From NCBI GenBank assembly GCA_964472785.1, contig CAYYMH010000050.1, forward strand, positions 1-30,523: a stretch of 30,523 bases of DNA. Direction: 5' to 3'. This stretch comes from CAYYMH01 sp964472785 (GTDB lineage Bacteria; Zhuqueibacterota; Zhuqueibacteria; Thermofontimicrobiales; Thermofontimicrobiaceae). Of the stretch, positions 8,486 to 16,206 are shown in pieces (the first letter of the stretch is position 1; the number at the start of each line of letters is the position of its first letter). The notes under the pieces were generated by a model. The model did no database searches. It worked only from the letters and a program-made list of their open reading frames with translations, and was not told the DNA's origin. The translations under genes were made by a program, and so were the position numbers.

Positions 8486-9403
8486 ATGGCTTTCAGTAAA
8501 TTAAAACACATCATTTCTTTGAGCAAACTATCTCGCAACCAACGGATTATTGCCTATATTTTCATTTCACCCTGGGTCATTGGATTTGTTGTCTTTGGCA
8601 TTTATCCGCTGATTGCATCCATCTATTACAGCCTGTGCCAATACGACGTGTTACGAGTACCGAAGTTTATCGGTTTTCGAAATTACCGCGATTTGCTTTT
8701 TTCCGATCCCTATTTCTGGACGTCGATCTGGAATACGGCATTTTACACTGTATTTCGCGTGCCGTTGAACATTGCTGGATCACTCTTTTTAGCTGTAATG
8801 GTAAATCAAACCGTAAGGGGAATACGCTATTTTCGCACCGCCTACTTTTTGCCATCGGTTGTATCCGGCGTTGCCATCTCCGCGATCTGGATGTGGATTT
8901 TCAATCCCCAGTACGGCATTTTGAATGCCTTTTTGGAGCTGTTCGGTATCGAGGGACCGGCCTGGCTGGGGAGCACACTGTGGTCAAAACCGTCACTCAT
9001 TTTAATGAGTCTCTGGTCAATTGGCGGCGGACGGATGCTGATATTTTTGGCTGCGTTACAGGGCATTCCCAACCAGCTTTACGAATCGGTTTCCATCGAC
9101 GGCGGCGGTAAATGGAAGCAATTTCACCATATTACTTTACCGCTAATTTCACCTGTGCTGTTTTTATGGATTATCATTGAAATTATGTTTTCATTCCAGA
9201 TTTTCACCGAAGCCTACGTGATGACGAGCGGCGGTCCGTTAAATTCGACATTGTTTTACAATTTGTATCTTTACATCAAGGCATTTGATGATTTCCAAAT
9301 GGGCTATGCTTCTGCGTTGGCGTGGCTGCTTTTTCTAATCACTTTGGCTGTAACCTTGGTGCAATTCAAGGTCGGAAAAAAATGGGTGTATTATGAAGCA
9401 TAA
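8486..9403 (+). CDS. ABC sugar transporter permease, MalF/UgpA-like
   Basis: A 305-residue integral membrane protein with about six hydrophobic segments, the first starting near residue 20 (IIAYIFISPWVIGFVVFGIY). The cytoplasmic coupling loop (EAA motif) starts at E200 and includes I204-D205-G206-G207 and HHITLPL. It would form the translocation channel with the second permease. ATG 8486 lies 2 nt after the binding-protein stop, giving tight coupling; an upstream in-frame extension back to 8423 would overlap the binding protein and is not needed. The length is typical for the family. Confidence 0.92.
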   Translation: MAFSKLKHIISLSKLSRNQRIIAYIFISPWVIGFVVFGIYPLIASIYYSLCQYDVLRVPKFIGFRNYRDLLFSDPYFWTSIWNTAFYTVFRVPLNIAGSLFLAVMVNQTVRGIRYFRTAYFLPSVVSGVAISAIWMWIFNPQYGILNAFLELFGIEGPAWLGSTLWSKPSLILMSLWSIGGGRMLIFLAALQGIPNQLYESVSIDGGGKWKQFHHITLPLISPVLFLWIIIEIMFSFQIFTEAYVMTSGGPLNSTLFYNLYLYIKAFDDFQMGYASALAWLLFLITLAVTLVQFKVGKKWVYYEA

Positions 9404-9442
9404 ATTATGAAACAGGAGTAGCAAGTTTTAAAAATCAATTCC

Positions 9443-9524
9443 GCCACTGATTTTCAGATGAACATTGATATGAAAGTTGATATTATACAAAAAAAATCTG
9501 TAAAAATCCGTGTTCACCTGTGGC
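9443..9524. repeat. Fold-back intergenic repeat between the two permease genes
   Basis: GCCAC (9443-9447) pairs with GTGGC (9520-9524), and AGATGAACA (9456-9464) pairs with TGTTCACCT (9511-9519) with one G-T pair. The right arm, AATCCGTGTTCACCTGTGGCC, resembles a widespread environmental intergenic repeat of the form ATCTGTGTTCATCTGTGGC (recalled, not searched). It occupies about half of the 163-nt gap inside the transporter operon. It has no coding potential. Confidence 0.6.
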
Positions 9525-9566
9525 CAACAATACGATTTAATTTGAGCTTTTAACAGATGCTATAAA

Positions 9567-10403
9567 ATGAAAATTACGAAGAAGAAAATAAAACGTATTG
9601 GCGTTTATCTGGTTTTGACAGCCTTTGCCATCATTTTCCTGATTCCGTTCTTTTGGATGGTATCAACCTCGCTCAAAGGAAACAGTCAGATATTTGTTTA
9701 TCCACCGGAGTGGATTCCCGATCCGGTTAAATGGGAAAATTACGCCGATGTTTTTGATTCGATGCCTTTTTGGCAATATTTGTTTAACACAGTTTTTATT
9801 ACGGTGATGGGCATTATCGGTGTGGTGCTTTCCAGTTCGTTAGTGGCTTACGCGTTCGCCCGTCTCCGTTGGAAGGGACGCAATACGTTATTCATCTTTA
9901 TCATCGCCACGATGATGTTACCGGCACAAGTCACCATGATACCGGTTTTTATTCTTTATAAAAATATCGGCTGGCTGGATACGTTCAAACCGCTGATTGT
10001 TCCGCTGTTTTTAGGTGGCGGTGCGTTCAATATTTTTCTGATGCGGCAGTTTTTCATGACCATTCCTCAGGAATTATCCGATGCAGCACGGATTGACGGT
10101 TGCTCTGAGTTTCGAATTTACTGGAGTATTATTTTACCGCTATCAAAACCGGCGGTGGCAACAATTGCCATTCTCGTATTTATGATGCAGTGGAATGACT
10201 TTTTGGGTCCGCTGATTTATATATCAACCAAAACCAAAGGGACGTTGGCATTGGGATTAGCCATGATGGTCGGTCAACACAGCACCGAATATGGGATGTT
10301 GATGGCAGCATCGGTGCTTTTGTTACTGCCGATAGTGATTATTTTCTTCCTGTTCCAGCGCTATTTTGTTCGGGGATTGATGATGACCGGAATGAAAGGA
10401 TAA
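9567..10403 (+). CDS. ABC sugar transporter permease, MalG/UgpE-like
   Basis: A 278-residue inner-membrane permease, the partner of the gene at 8486. It has a basic N-terminus (MKITKKKIKR), six predicted membrane segments, and the EAA coupling loop starting at E169 (ELSDAARIDG, residues 169-178) followed by WSIILPLSKPA. It ends with a basic YFVRGLMMTGMKG tail typical of MalG-type subunits. No strong Shine-Dalgarno is seen before ATG 9567. No ATPase gene follows; the next gene is a sugar kinase 4 nt downstream, so the importer must borrow a MalK/MsmX-like ATPase from elsewhere. Confidence 0.92.
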   Translation: MKITKKKIKRIGVYLVLTAFAIIFLIPFFWMVSTSLKGNSQIFVYPPEWIPDPVKWENYADVFDSMPFWQYLFNTVFITVMGIIGVVLSSSLVAYAFARLRWKGRNTLFIFIIATMMLPAQVTMIPVFILYKNIGWLDTFKPLIVPLFLGGGAFNIFLMRQFFMTIPQELSDAARIDGCSEFRIYWSIILPLSKPAVATIAILVFMMQWNDFLGPLIYISTKTKGTLALGLAMMVGQHSTEYGMLMAASVLLLLPIVIIFFLFQRYFVRGLMMTGMKG

Positions 10404-10407
10404 ATTG

Positions 10408-11607
10408 ATGCGTAAAAAATATGACGCAATATTGGCCGGACACATCTGTTTGGATATTATTCCCAAAATTCCAGATACCGGAGAACGAGAAATTAGCAGT
10501 CTTTTCAAACCGGGAAAACTGATTCAGGTGGAAAATGCGCGCGTCAGTACGGGGGGGCCGGTTTCAAATACCGGACTGGCAATGAAAAAATTGGGCTTGA
10601 ATGTCGCGTTTATGTCACGCGTCGGCAAAGATCAATTCGGTGAAATGATTGTTCAGCTTCTTCAACATCAGGGGCAGACCTCCAAAATTTCTATTTCGGA
10701 AAAGGACAGAACATCTTACACGATAGCGATTGCGCCGCCGGGGATTGACCGGATTTTTCTACATGATCCGGGAGCGAACGATCACTTTACCAGTCAGGAT
10801 TTAGATGAAGAAATTATTGCCCAATCGAAAATATTCCATTTCGGTTATCCGCCGTTGATGAAGTCCACTTATGAAAATGATGGCAAAGAATTAGTCAACA
10901 TTTTTCAACTGGCAAAAAAAACCGGAGCCATTACATCACTGGACATAGCACTCCCGGATCCGAAAAGTCTCGCCGGAAAAGCACTTTGGAAAAAAATATT
11001 AGAAAACGTGTTGCCATTTGTGGACATTTTCTTGCCCAGCATTGAAGAAGCGCTGTTCATGACCGATCCGGCAGAATACTCAAAAATAAAAAGTAAGGCT
11101 CGTGACAGCGAAGTTATTGATTTTATTGATCCAAAAATCTATTTTCAAGTAGCGAAGACATTTTTATCTTTTGGTTCAAAAATCGTTGCGCTAAAAACAG
11201 CTCATCGAGGATTTTACATTTTAACCGGAGATATGGAGCAACAGTCCGAATTTGCTGATCTTTTAGGGGAAAACAGAGAGAACTGGTCAGGCAGAGAATT
11301 GTGGTGTCCCGCCTTCAAAGTTGAGAACATTGCCAGCGCCACCGGTTCCGGAGATTCATCGATTGCCGGATTTTTATCATCACTATTAAAAAATATGCCG
11401 ATAGAGAAATGTTTAAAATTTGCCAATATTGCCGGTTATCAGAATTTGCATGAATTGGATGCAGTGAGCGGAATAAAAAGTTGGGAAGAAACTGTCAAAA
11501 TGGTTGATCATCAACAGTTAGAATTAATTCCGTTGAATTTAGAGAATGCCGGTTGGCAATGGGATGTAAAAAACACTTTGTGGATTGGACCTCAAGATAA
11601 AAATTAA
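10408..11607 (+). CDS. PfkB/ribokinase-family carbohydrate kinase, long form
   Basis: A 399-residue cytosolic kinase that would phosphorylate a sugar (or nucleoside) imported or released by the neighbouring proteins. Family marks are the N-terminal GHICLDIIPKIP strand, the GGPVSNTGLAMKKLG glycine motif near 48-62, and the catalytic ATGSGDSS loop with Asp316 as the expected base. At 399 residues it is longer than usual PfkB kinases (about 300-330); extra sequence includes a lysine/acid-rich insertion near 225-245 and a C-terminal extension ending WIGPQDKN. ATG 10408 is chosen over TTG 10405 because AAAGGA lies 7 nt upstream. It starts 4 nt after the permease stop, so it is in the transporter operon. 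The substrate is not predictable from the motifs. Confidence 0.88.
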   Translation: MRKKYDAILAGHICLDIIPKIPDTGEREISSLFKPGKLIQVENARVSTGGPVSNTGLAMKKLGLNVAFMSRVGKDQFGEMIVQLLQHQGQTSKISISEKDRTSYTIAIAPPGIDRIFLHDPGANDHFTSQDLDEEIIAQSKIFHFGYPPLMKSTYENDGKELVNIFQLAKKTGAITSLDIALPDPKSLAGKALWKKILENVLPFVDIFLPSIEEALFMTDPAEYSKIKSKARDSEVIDFIDPKIYFQVAKTFLSFGSKIVALKTAHRGFYILTGDMEQQSEFADLLGENRENWSGRELWCPAFKVENIASATGSGDSSIAGFLSSLLKNMPIEKCLKFANIAGYQNLHELDAVSGIKSWEETVKMVDHQQLELIPLNLENAGWQWDVKNTLWIGPQDKN

Positions 11608-11686
11608 CCTGAAATTCTAAAATGAAAATCAGTCCAAAGAACAGACAACAATACGCGAAATGATAATTTATTGATAAATTTTGGAG

Positions 11687-11707
11687 TGCAGCAACTGTGT
11701 TGCTGCA
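11687..11707. other. Perfect 9-bp hairpin in the intergenic region after the kinase gene
   Basis: TGCAGCAAC (11687-11695) and GTTGCTGCA (11699-11707) form a perfect 9-bp stem with a 3-nt loop. No T-run follows on the + strand, so it is a poor intrinsic terminator. It may be an intergenic repeat or a processing or protection structure between the kinase operon and the S46 gene. Confidence 0.5.
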
Positions 11708-11788
11708 TGAGGTATTAAAGTTACTTCATTCCATAATAGAAATACTCAATTTATAAACTAAATTTTAATCAATATTCAGGAGTCAAAG

Positions 11789-13939
11789 ATGAAACATTTA
11801 ATCCGATTTATCCTAGTTTTTATCGTGCTTGTAATTTCAATCTCGTTTGCGGACGATGGCATGTGGATGCCACACCAAATGAGTGAACTCAACTTAAAAA
11901 AAATCGGACTGGAAATGAATCCGGATGAGCTTTATAAAAAAGACGGCACCGGATTGATGAGTGCTATCGTGTCACTGGGAGGCGGCACCGGAGAATTTGT
12001 CAGTAAAAATGGTCTGATTTTGACAAATCATCACGTCGCTTTTGGTGCACTGCAGCGGGCATCCGATCCGGAACACGATTATATCGAAAACGGATTTATC
12101 GCCTGGAAAGAAGCGGAGGAGATTCCTGCGCAAGGGTACATCGCTGATGTGCTGCTGGGATATGAAGAGGTGACTAAAGAAATTGAAGCGGTTATTAAAG
12201 ACGATATGACCTATCGGGAAATTTATGATGCCATCGACAAAAAGGAAAAAGAATTGGTTGCTGAGGCAGAAAAAGCGTCGCCTGATTTGAGATGTTACGT
12301 CGCCAGCATGTACAGCGGCAATCAGTATTATTTATTCAAATTTAAACGGTTGAAAGATATCCGCCTGGTTTATGCACCTCCGAGAGATTTGGGGAATTTT
12401 GGCGGCGACATCGATAATTGGATGTGGCCCAGGCATACTTGTGATTTTGCTTTTCTGAGAGCCTATGTCTCGAAAGACAATGTTGGCAACGATTTCAGCG
12501 AAGACAATGTTCCGTATCAACCGAAATCTTTTTTGAAAGTATCTCTCAACGGCGTGCAGAATGATGACTTTACTTTTGTGATGGGCTATCCCGGACGCAC
12601 TTACAGAAATTACACCGTTTCACAGCTTCAGTATGATATTGAGCGGATGCGGAAGAGTATCGATACACGAAAAGATCTGATCGCATTTTTTGAAAAGGCA
12701 GGAGAAAAAAATAAAGCCGTCGAGATAAAATATGCCGGGCGAATTAAAGGATTGAATAATGGCCTGAAAAATTATCAGGGAAAGCTGGAAGGTGTTGAAA
12801 AAATCGGCTTGATTGAAAAGAAAATACAGGCGGAACAAGAATTTATGAATTGGGTCAATGACAAACCCCAACGTAACAAAAAGTACTATGATGCTTTAAA
12901 TAATATCGACAACTATATGGAAAAGTATGCGCGTTTCTCTCAGAAACGTGAACTGATTTCGGGTTTGTCGAGCAGCTACTACGGGTCAACTGTTTTATAT
13001 CAGGCGCATACTATTTACCGGGCTGTACAGGAACGACAAAAACCGGATATGGAACGGGAGTCGATGTTTCAAGATCGCAATTGGGACCGCTTGCTCTTAC
13101 GAATAAAATTAGCGGAACGAGGCTATGACTTCGAGACAGATAGGGCATTTTTTAAACATCAACTGAAAAAGGCGTTCGATCAACCCAGCAAGGAAATTCC
13201 TCAAGTTTTGAAAAAGTTGATTCCGCAGGAAAACGATCAGCAGATTAACGACTTTGTTGATGAGCTTTATCAAAACACTAAATTGGGTGATGTGGAAAGA
13301 CGACTCGAATATATCGCGCTGGATCCGGATCAGTTAATGGCGTTAAAAGATCCGATGATTGAGTTGGCAGCGGAATTTGAAATCCTGCTGGAGCAATACC
13401 GGGAACAGAGCAAAGCGTTAGGACAGGAAGGTCAGCTATTGAGAAAAGTTTATTTAGCTGCGCTGCTGGAGATGGAAGAAGGAAAAATGGCGCCGGATGC
13501 TAACGGTACCATCCGGTTTACGTACGGCGATGTCAAAGGCTATTCTCCCAAAGATGCGGTTTATTATCAGCCTTTGACCAGTTTATCCGGCGTGATGGAA
13601 AAAGAGACCGGGGAGTTTCCGTTCCGAATTCCGGATAAGTTAAAACAACTTTACGCCGAACGAAATTTCGGTCGCTATCTTGATCAGAATTTGAACGATG
13701 TGCCGGCGTGTTTTCTGAACACGACAAACGTGACTGGTGGAAATTCCGGTTCCCCGACGCTGAATGCCAAAGGTGAGCAGGTCGGTATTATTTTCGATAT
13801 GACTTACGAGAGTATGATTGGGGATTATTATGTCATTCCAGAGTTGCAGCGAACCATCAGTGTGGATATTCGCTATGTGCTGTTTGTGACGGATAAATTT
13901 TCCGGGGCACAGCATTTAATAAAAGAAATGGGTTTATAA
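11789..13939 (+). CDS. S46 family dipeptidyl-peptidase (DPP7/DPP11-like)
   Basis: A 716-residue exported serine peptidase that removes dipeptides from free N-termini in the periplasm. A signal peptide ends near SFA-DDG (residue 21). The S46 chymotrypsin-type triad is visible: His82 in TNHHVA, Asp219 in WMWPRHTCDF, and Ser653 in GGNSGSP; the family fingerprint GDIDNWMWPRH is intact. The length is normal. The residue 18 after the active-site Ser sets P1 preference in this family (Gly in DPP7, Arg in DPP11); here it is Met671, so P1 preference is unclear. AGGAG 7 nt before ATG 11789 supports the start. Its stop is 24 nt before a UroD-fold gene, so it may head the 11789-17277 transcript. Confidence 0.93.
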   Translation: MKHLIRFILVFIVLVISISFADDGMWMPHQMSELNLKKIGLEMNPDELYKKDGTGLMSAIVSLGGGTGEFVSKNGLILTNHHVAFGALQRASDPEHDYIENGFIAWKEAEEIPAQGYIADVLLGYEEVTKEIEAVIKDDMTYREIYDAIDKKEKELVAEAEKASPDLRCYVASMYSGNQYYLFKFKRLKDIRLVYAPPRDLGNFGGDIDNWMWPRHTCDFAFLRAYVSKDNVGNDFSEDNVPYQPKSFLKVSLNGVQNDDFTFVMGYPGRTYRNYTVSQLQYDIERMRKSIDTRKDLIAFFEKAGEKNKAVEIKYAGRIKGLNNGLKNYQGKLEGVEKIGLIEKKIQAEQEFMNWVNDKPQRNKKYYDALNNIDNYMEKYARFSQKRELISGLSSSYYGSTVLYQAHTIYRAVQERQKPDMERESMFQDRNWDRLLLRIKLAERGYDFETDRAFFKHQLKKAFDQPSKEIPQVLKKLIPQENDQQINDFVDELYQNTKLGDVERRLEYIALDPDQLMALKDPMIELAAEFEILLEQYREQSKALGQEGQLLRKVYLAALLEMEEGKMAPDANGTIRFTYGDVKGYSPKDAVYYQPLTSLSGVMEKETGEFPFRIPDKLKQLYAERNFGRYLDQNLNDVPACFLNTTNVTGGNSGSPTLNAKGEQVGIIFDMTYESMIGDYYVIPELQRTISVDIRYVLFVTDKFSGAQHLIKEMGL

Positions 13940-13963
13940 GATTCAGATTAAATTGAGGTTAAT

Positions 13964-15154
13964 ATGACATCACGAGAACGCGTTTTGAAAACGTTACGCC
14001 ACGAAGAACCGGACAAAGTTCCGATTGATTTGGGCGCGATGCGATCCACCGGGATTATGGCGATCGCCTACAATGAATTGAAAAAGCATCTGGGAATCGA
14101 AGGTGGTTACACCCGCGTTTACGATATCGGGCAGCAATTAGCTGAACCCGAACAATGGCTGCTGGATCGGTTTCAGGTGGATGTGATTGACTTGAGCAAT
14201 AGTTTTGGCAGAAATAGTGAGGATTGGTCAGACTGGACATTGCCCGATGGATCCCGGGGACAGGTTCCCAAAATATTTTATCCCCAGAAAGAAAACGGTG
14301 GTTGGGTGATCAAAGACGGCGACCGGGTCACGTCACGAATGCCCGAAGGCGTGCTCTATTTTGAGCAGGCATATTGGCCGCTTGCCGAAGCCAAAACCAG
14401 CGCTGATATTGAAAATCATAACTGGTACTTTTACAAGGATGAAGATTTGAAAATGTTGGAACAGCAGGCAAAACGGTTAAACCAGGAAACCGATTATGCC
14501 ATCATGGGCGGTTTTGGTGGCAATATTTTGGAATACGGACAAATGCTACGGGGCTGGGATCAATTTATGGTCGATCTGGCAATGAACGACTCATTTGTGA
14601 ATGATCTGCTGGATAAACTGGTTGAAGTGCATCTGAAGAATTTGGAAGGCTATCTTCAGGCAGTGGGTGATTATATTCAAATTATTCAAATGGGCGATGA
14701 TTTAGGCACCCAAAGCACAACCCAGGTATCTCCGAATATGTACCGGGACATGCTGAAGCCGCGCCATCAGAAAGTATTTCAGTATGTCAAACAACATTCA
14801 GATCTGTACGTTTTCTTGCATACCTGTGGATCAATTTATGATTTGATTCCAGACTTAATCGATGCAGGCGTCGATGTGTTAAATCCGGTACAAACATCGG
14901 CAAACAAGATGGATCCGCAAACGTTAAAGTCCGAATTTGGTGATCAGGTAACTTTTTGGGGAGGTGGTGTCGATACGCAACAAGTGCTTCCTGATGCGTC
15001 CCCGGAAAAAATTTCAGAACAGGTTGAAGAGCGGCTGAATATTTTTGCTCCGGGTGGCGGATATGTATTTTGCCCTGTCCACAACATTCAGGCAAATGTG
15101 CCACCGGAAAATGTGATTGCTGCGTACGAAACAGTTATCGATAAACGAGCATAA
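13964..15154 (+). CDS. UroD-fold methyltransferase-like protein (zinc site intact)
   Basis: A 396-residue cytosolic member of the uroporphyrinogen decarboxylase/methyltransferase superfamily. True UroD makes coproporphyrinogen, but this branch resembles MtaA/MtbA-type enzymes that move methyl groups to or from corrinoid proteins using a zinc site of form His-x-Cys...Cys. Here H286-T-C288-G289 (in FLHTCGS) and C370 (in FCPVHNIQ) fit that pattern. The start MTSRERVLKTLRHEEPDKVPID is typical of the family. GAGG 6 nt before ATG 13964 supports it. Located among glycan genes rather than heme genes, so a heme role is unlikely (inference). The substrate is unknown. Confidence 0.85.
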   Translation: MTSRERVLKTLRHEEPDKVPIDLGAMRSTGIMAIAYNELKKHLGIEGGYTRVYDIGQQLAEPEQWLLDRFQVDVIDLSNSFGRNSEDWSDWTLPDGSRGQVPKIFYPQKENGGWVIKDGDRVTSRMPEGVLYFEQAYWPLAEAKTSADIENHNWYFYKDEDLKMLEQQAKRLNQETDYAIMGGFGGNILEYGQMLRGWDQFMVDLAMNDSFVNDLLDKLVEVHLKNLEGYLQAVGDYIQIIQMGDDLGTQSTTQVSPNMYRDMLKPRHQKVFQYVKQHSDLYVFLHTCGSIYDLIPDLIDAGVDVLNPVQTSANKMDPQTLKSEFGDQVTFWGGGVDTQQVLPDASPEKISEQVEERLNIFAPGGGYVFCPVHNIQANVPPENVIAAYETVIDKRA

Positions 15155-15169
15155 CCGTTTAGGTGATTT

Positions 15170-16204
15170 ATGGATGAAGAATTGAAAAATCCAAATTTCA
15201 ACAGGCTGGAAAAAGCTGTCAAATACGAAGAAGCAGACCGTTTACCTTTGATTGAGCTATGGATCGATCCGCCGGTGAAAGCGGCATTTTTGGGAGATGT
15301 GTCCGAAGATAAACTGGACTGTCGTAAGCCCGGATTCGATTTACAGAAAGACATCGAATTCTGGTATCAAGCAGGTTATGATTATATCCGGTTGTCTCCG
15401 CAGTATGAATTTCCCAAACCGTGGCTCAATCATCCGGAGGCGCGATTGACAACACTGGCGGAGTTTGAAAAATATCCCTGGCCCTCGATGGATGATGTTG
15501 ATTTTTCTTCGATCGAAAAGGCGGTGAAGTATTTGCCCGAGGGAATGAGAGTCATTGCAGCGCCACAGGGCGGTATCTATGAGGAAGCCTGGCTGACCAT
15601 GGGGAATGAAGCGTTTATGCTAAATTTGTATCAAGCGCCGGAACTGATTCAAAAAGTCTGTGATGCGATAGGGGAGACGCTGCTGAAAATGTTTGAGCGC
15701 TTTGCGCAATACGAACATGTCGGCGCGCTTTGGTTAAGTGACGATATTGCCTACACCGAAGCGCTTATTATGTCACCTGAAACGATTCGGACTTATTTAA
15801 TTCCGTGGTACGAAAGGTTTGCCGCTGTGGCTCACGAACATGGGAAGTTGTTCTTTTTTCACTCGGATGGCGATTTAACTCCGTTGTTAGATGATTTCAT
15901 CGCCATCGGATTTGATGCGATTCATCCCATTGAGCCCAAAGCGATGGATGTTTTAGAGATTAAAAAACGAGTCGAGGGAAAGTTGGCTTTATTAGGGTCA
16001 GTAGATTTGGATTTTCCACTTTCCCGTGGTGATCCTAAAGATGTTGAAAGTTATGTCAAAAAGCGGATTAAATTGGCTGCGCCTGGTGGCGGATTTGCTA
16101 TCGGTTCGAGTAATTCGATCACTCATTATGTTCCGCTTGAAAATTATCGGTCGCTACTTAATTCGGTTAAGAAGTATGGTAACTATCCAATTCGAATAAG
16201 CTGA
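15170..16204 (+). CDS. UroD-fold protein with altered zinc-site residues
   Basis: A 344-residue paralogous member of the UroD/methyltransferase superfamily, 15 nt downstream of the preceding UroD-fold gene with an AGGTGA ribosome-binding site. It has the family N-terminus (RLEKAVKYEEADRLPLIELW) and TIM-barrel end (APGGGFAIGSSNSI). The zinc-site stretch reads H231-S-D233-G234 instead of H-x-C-G, and the C-terminal Cys of the partner is replaced by Gly/Ser. It is therefore probably not a zinc thiol-methyltransferase of the MtaA type. It could be a substrate-binding partner or a different activity. The two UroD-fold genes and the DUF4185-like gene 2 nt later form a tight operon. Confidence 0.82.
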   Translation: MDEELKNPNFNRLEKAVKYEEADRLPLIELWIDPPVKAAFLGDVSEDKLDCRKPGFDLQKDIEFWYQAGYDYIRLSPQYEFPKPWLNHPEARLTTLAEFEKYPWPSMDDVDFSSIEKAVKYLPEGMRVIAAPQGGIYEEAWLTMGNEAFMLNLYQAPELIQKVCDAIGETLLKMFERFAQYEHVGALWLSDDIAYTEALIMSPETIRTYLIPWYERFAAVAHEHGKLFFFHSDGDLTPLLDDFIAIGFDAIHPIEPKAMDVLEIKKRVEGKLALLGSVDLDFPLSRGDPKDVESYVKKRIKLAAPGGGFAIGSSNSITHYVPLENYRSLLNSVKKYGNYPIRIS

Positions 16205-16206
16205 GG

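Noticed and set aside
8635..9111. 158-codon open frame inside the first permease gene
   Set aside because: It lies in another frame within a clear permease gene, has no family resemblance and no ribosome-binding site.
13964..16204. Heme biosynthesis genes (hemE)
   Set aside because: The two proteins are diverged from true uroporphyrinogen decarboxylase, one carries a methyltransferase-type zinc site, and no other heme genes are near.
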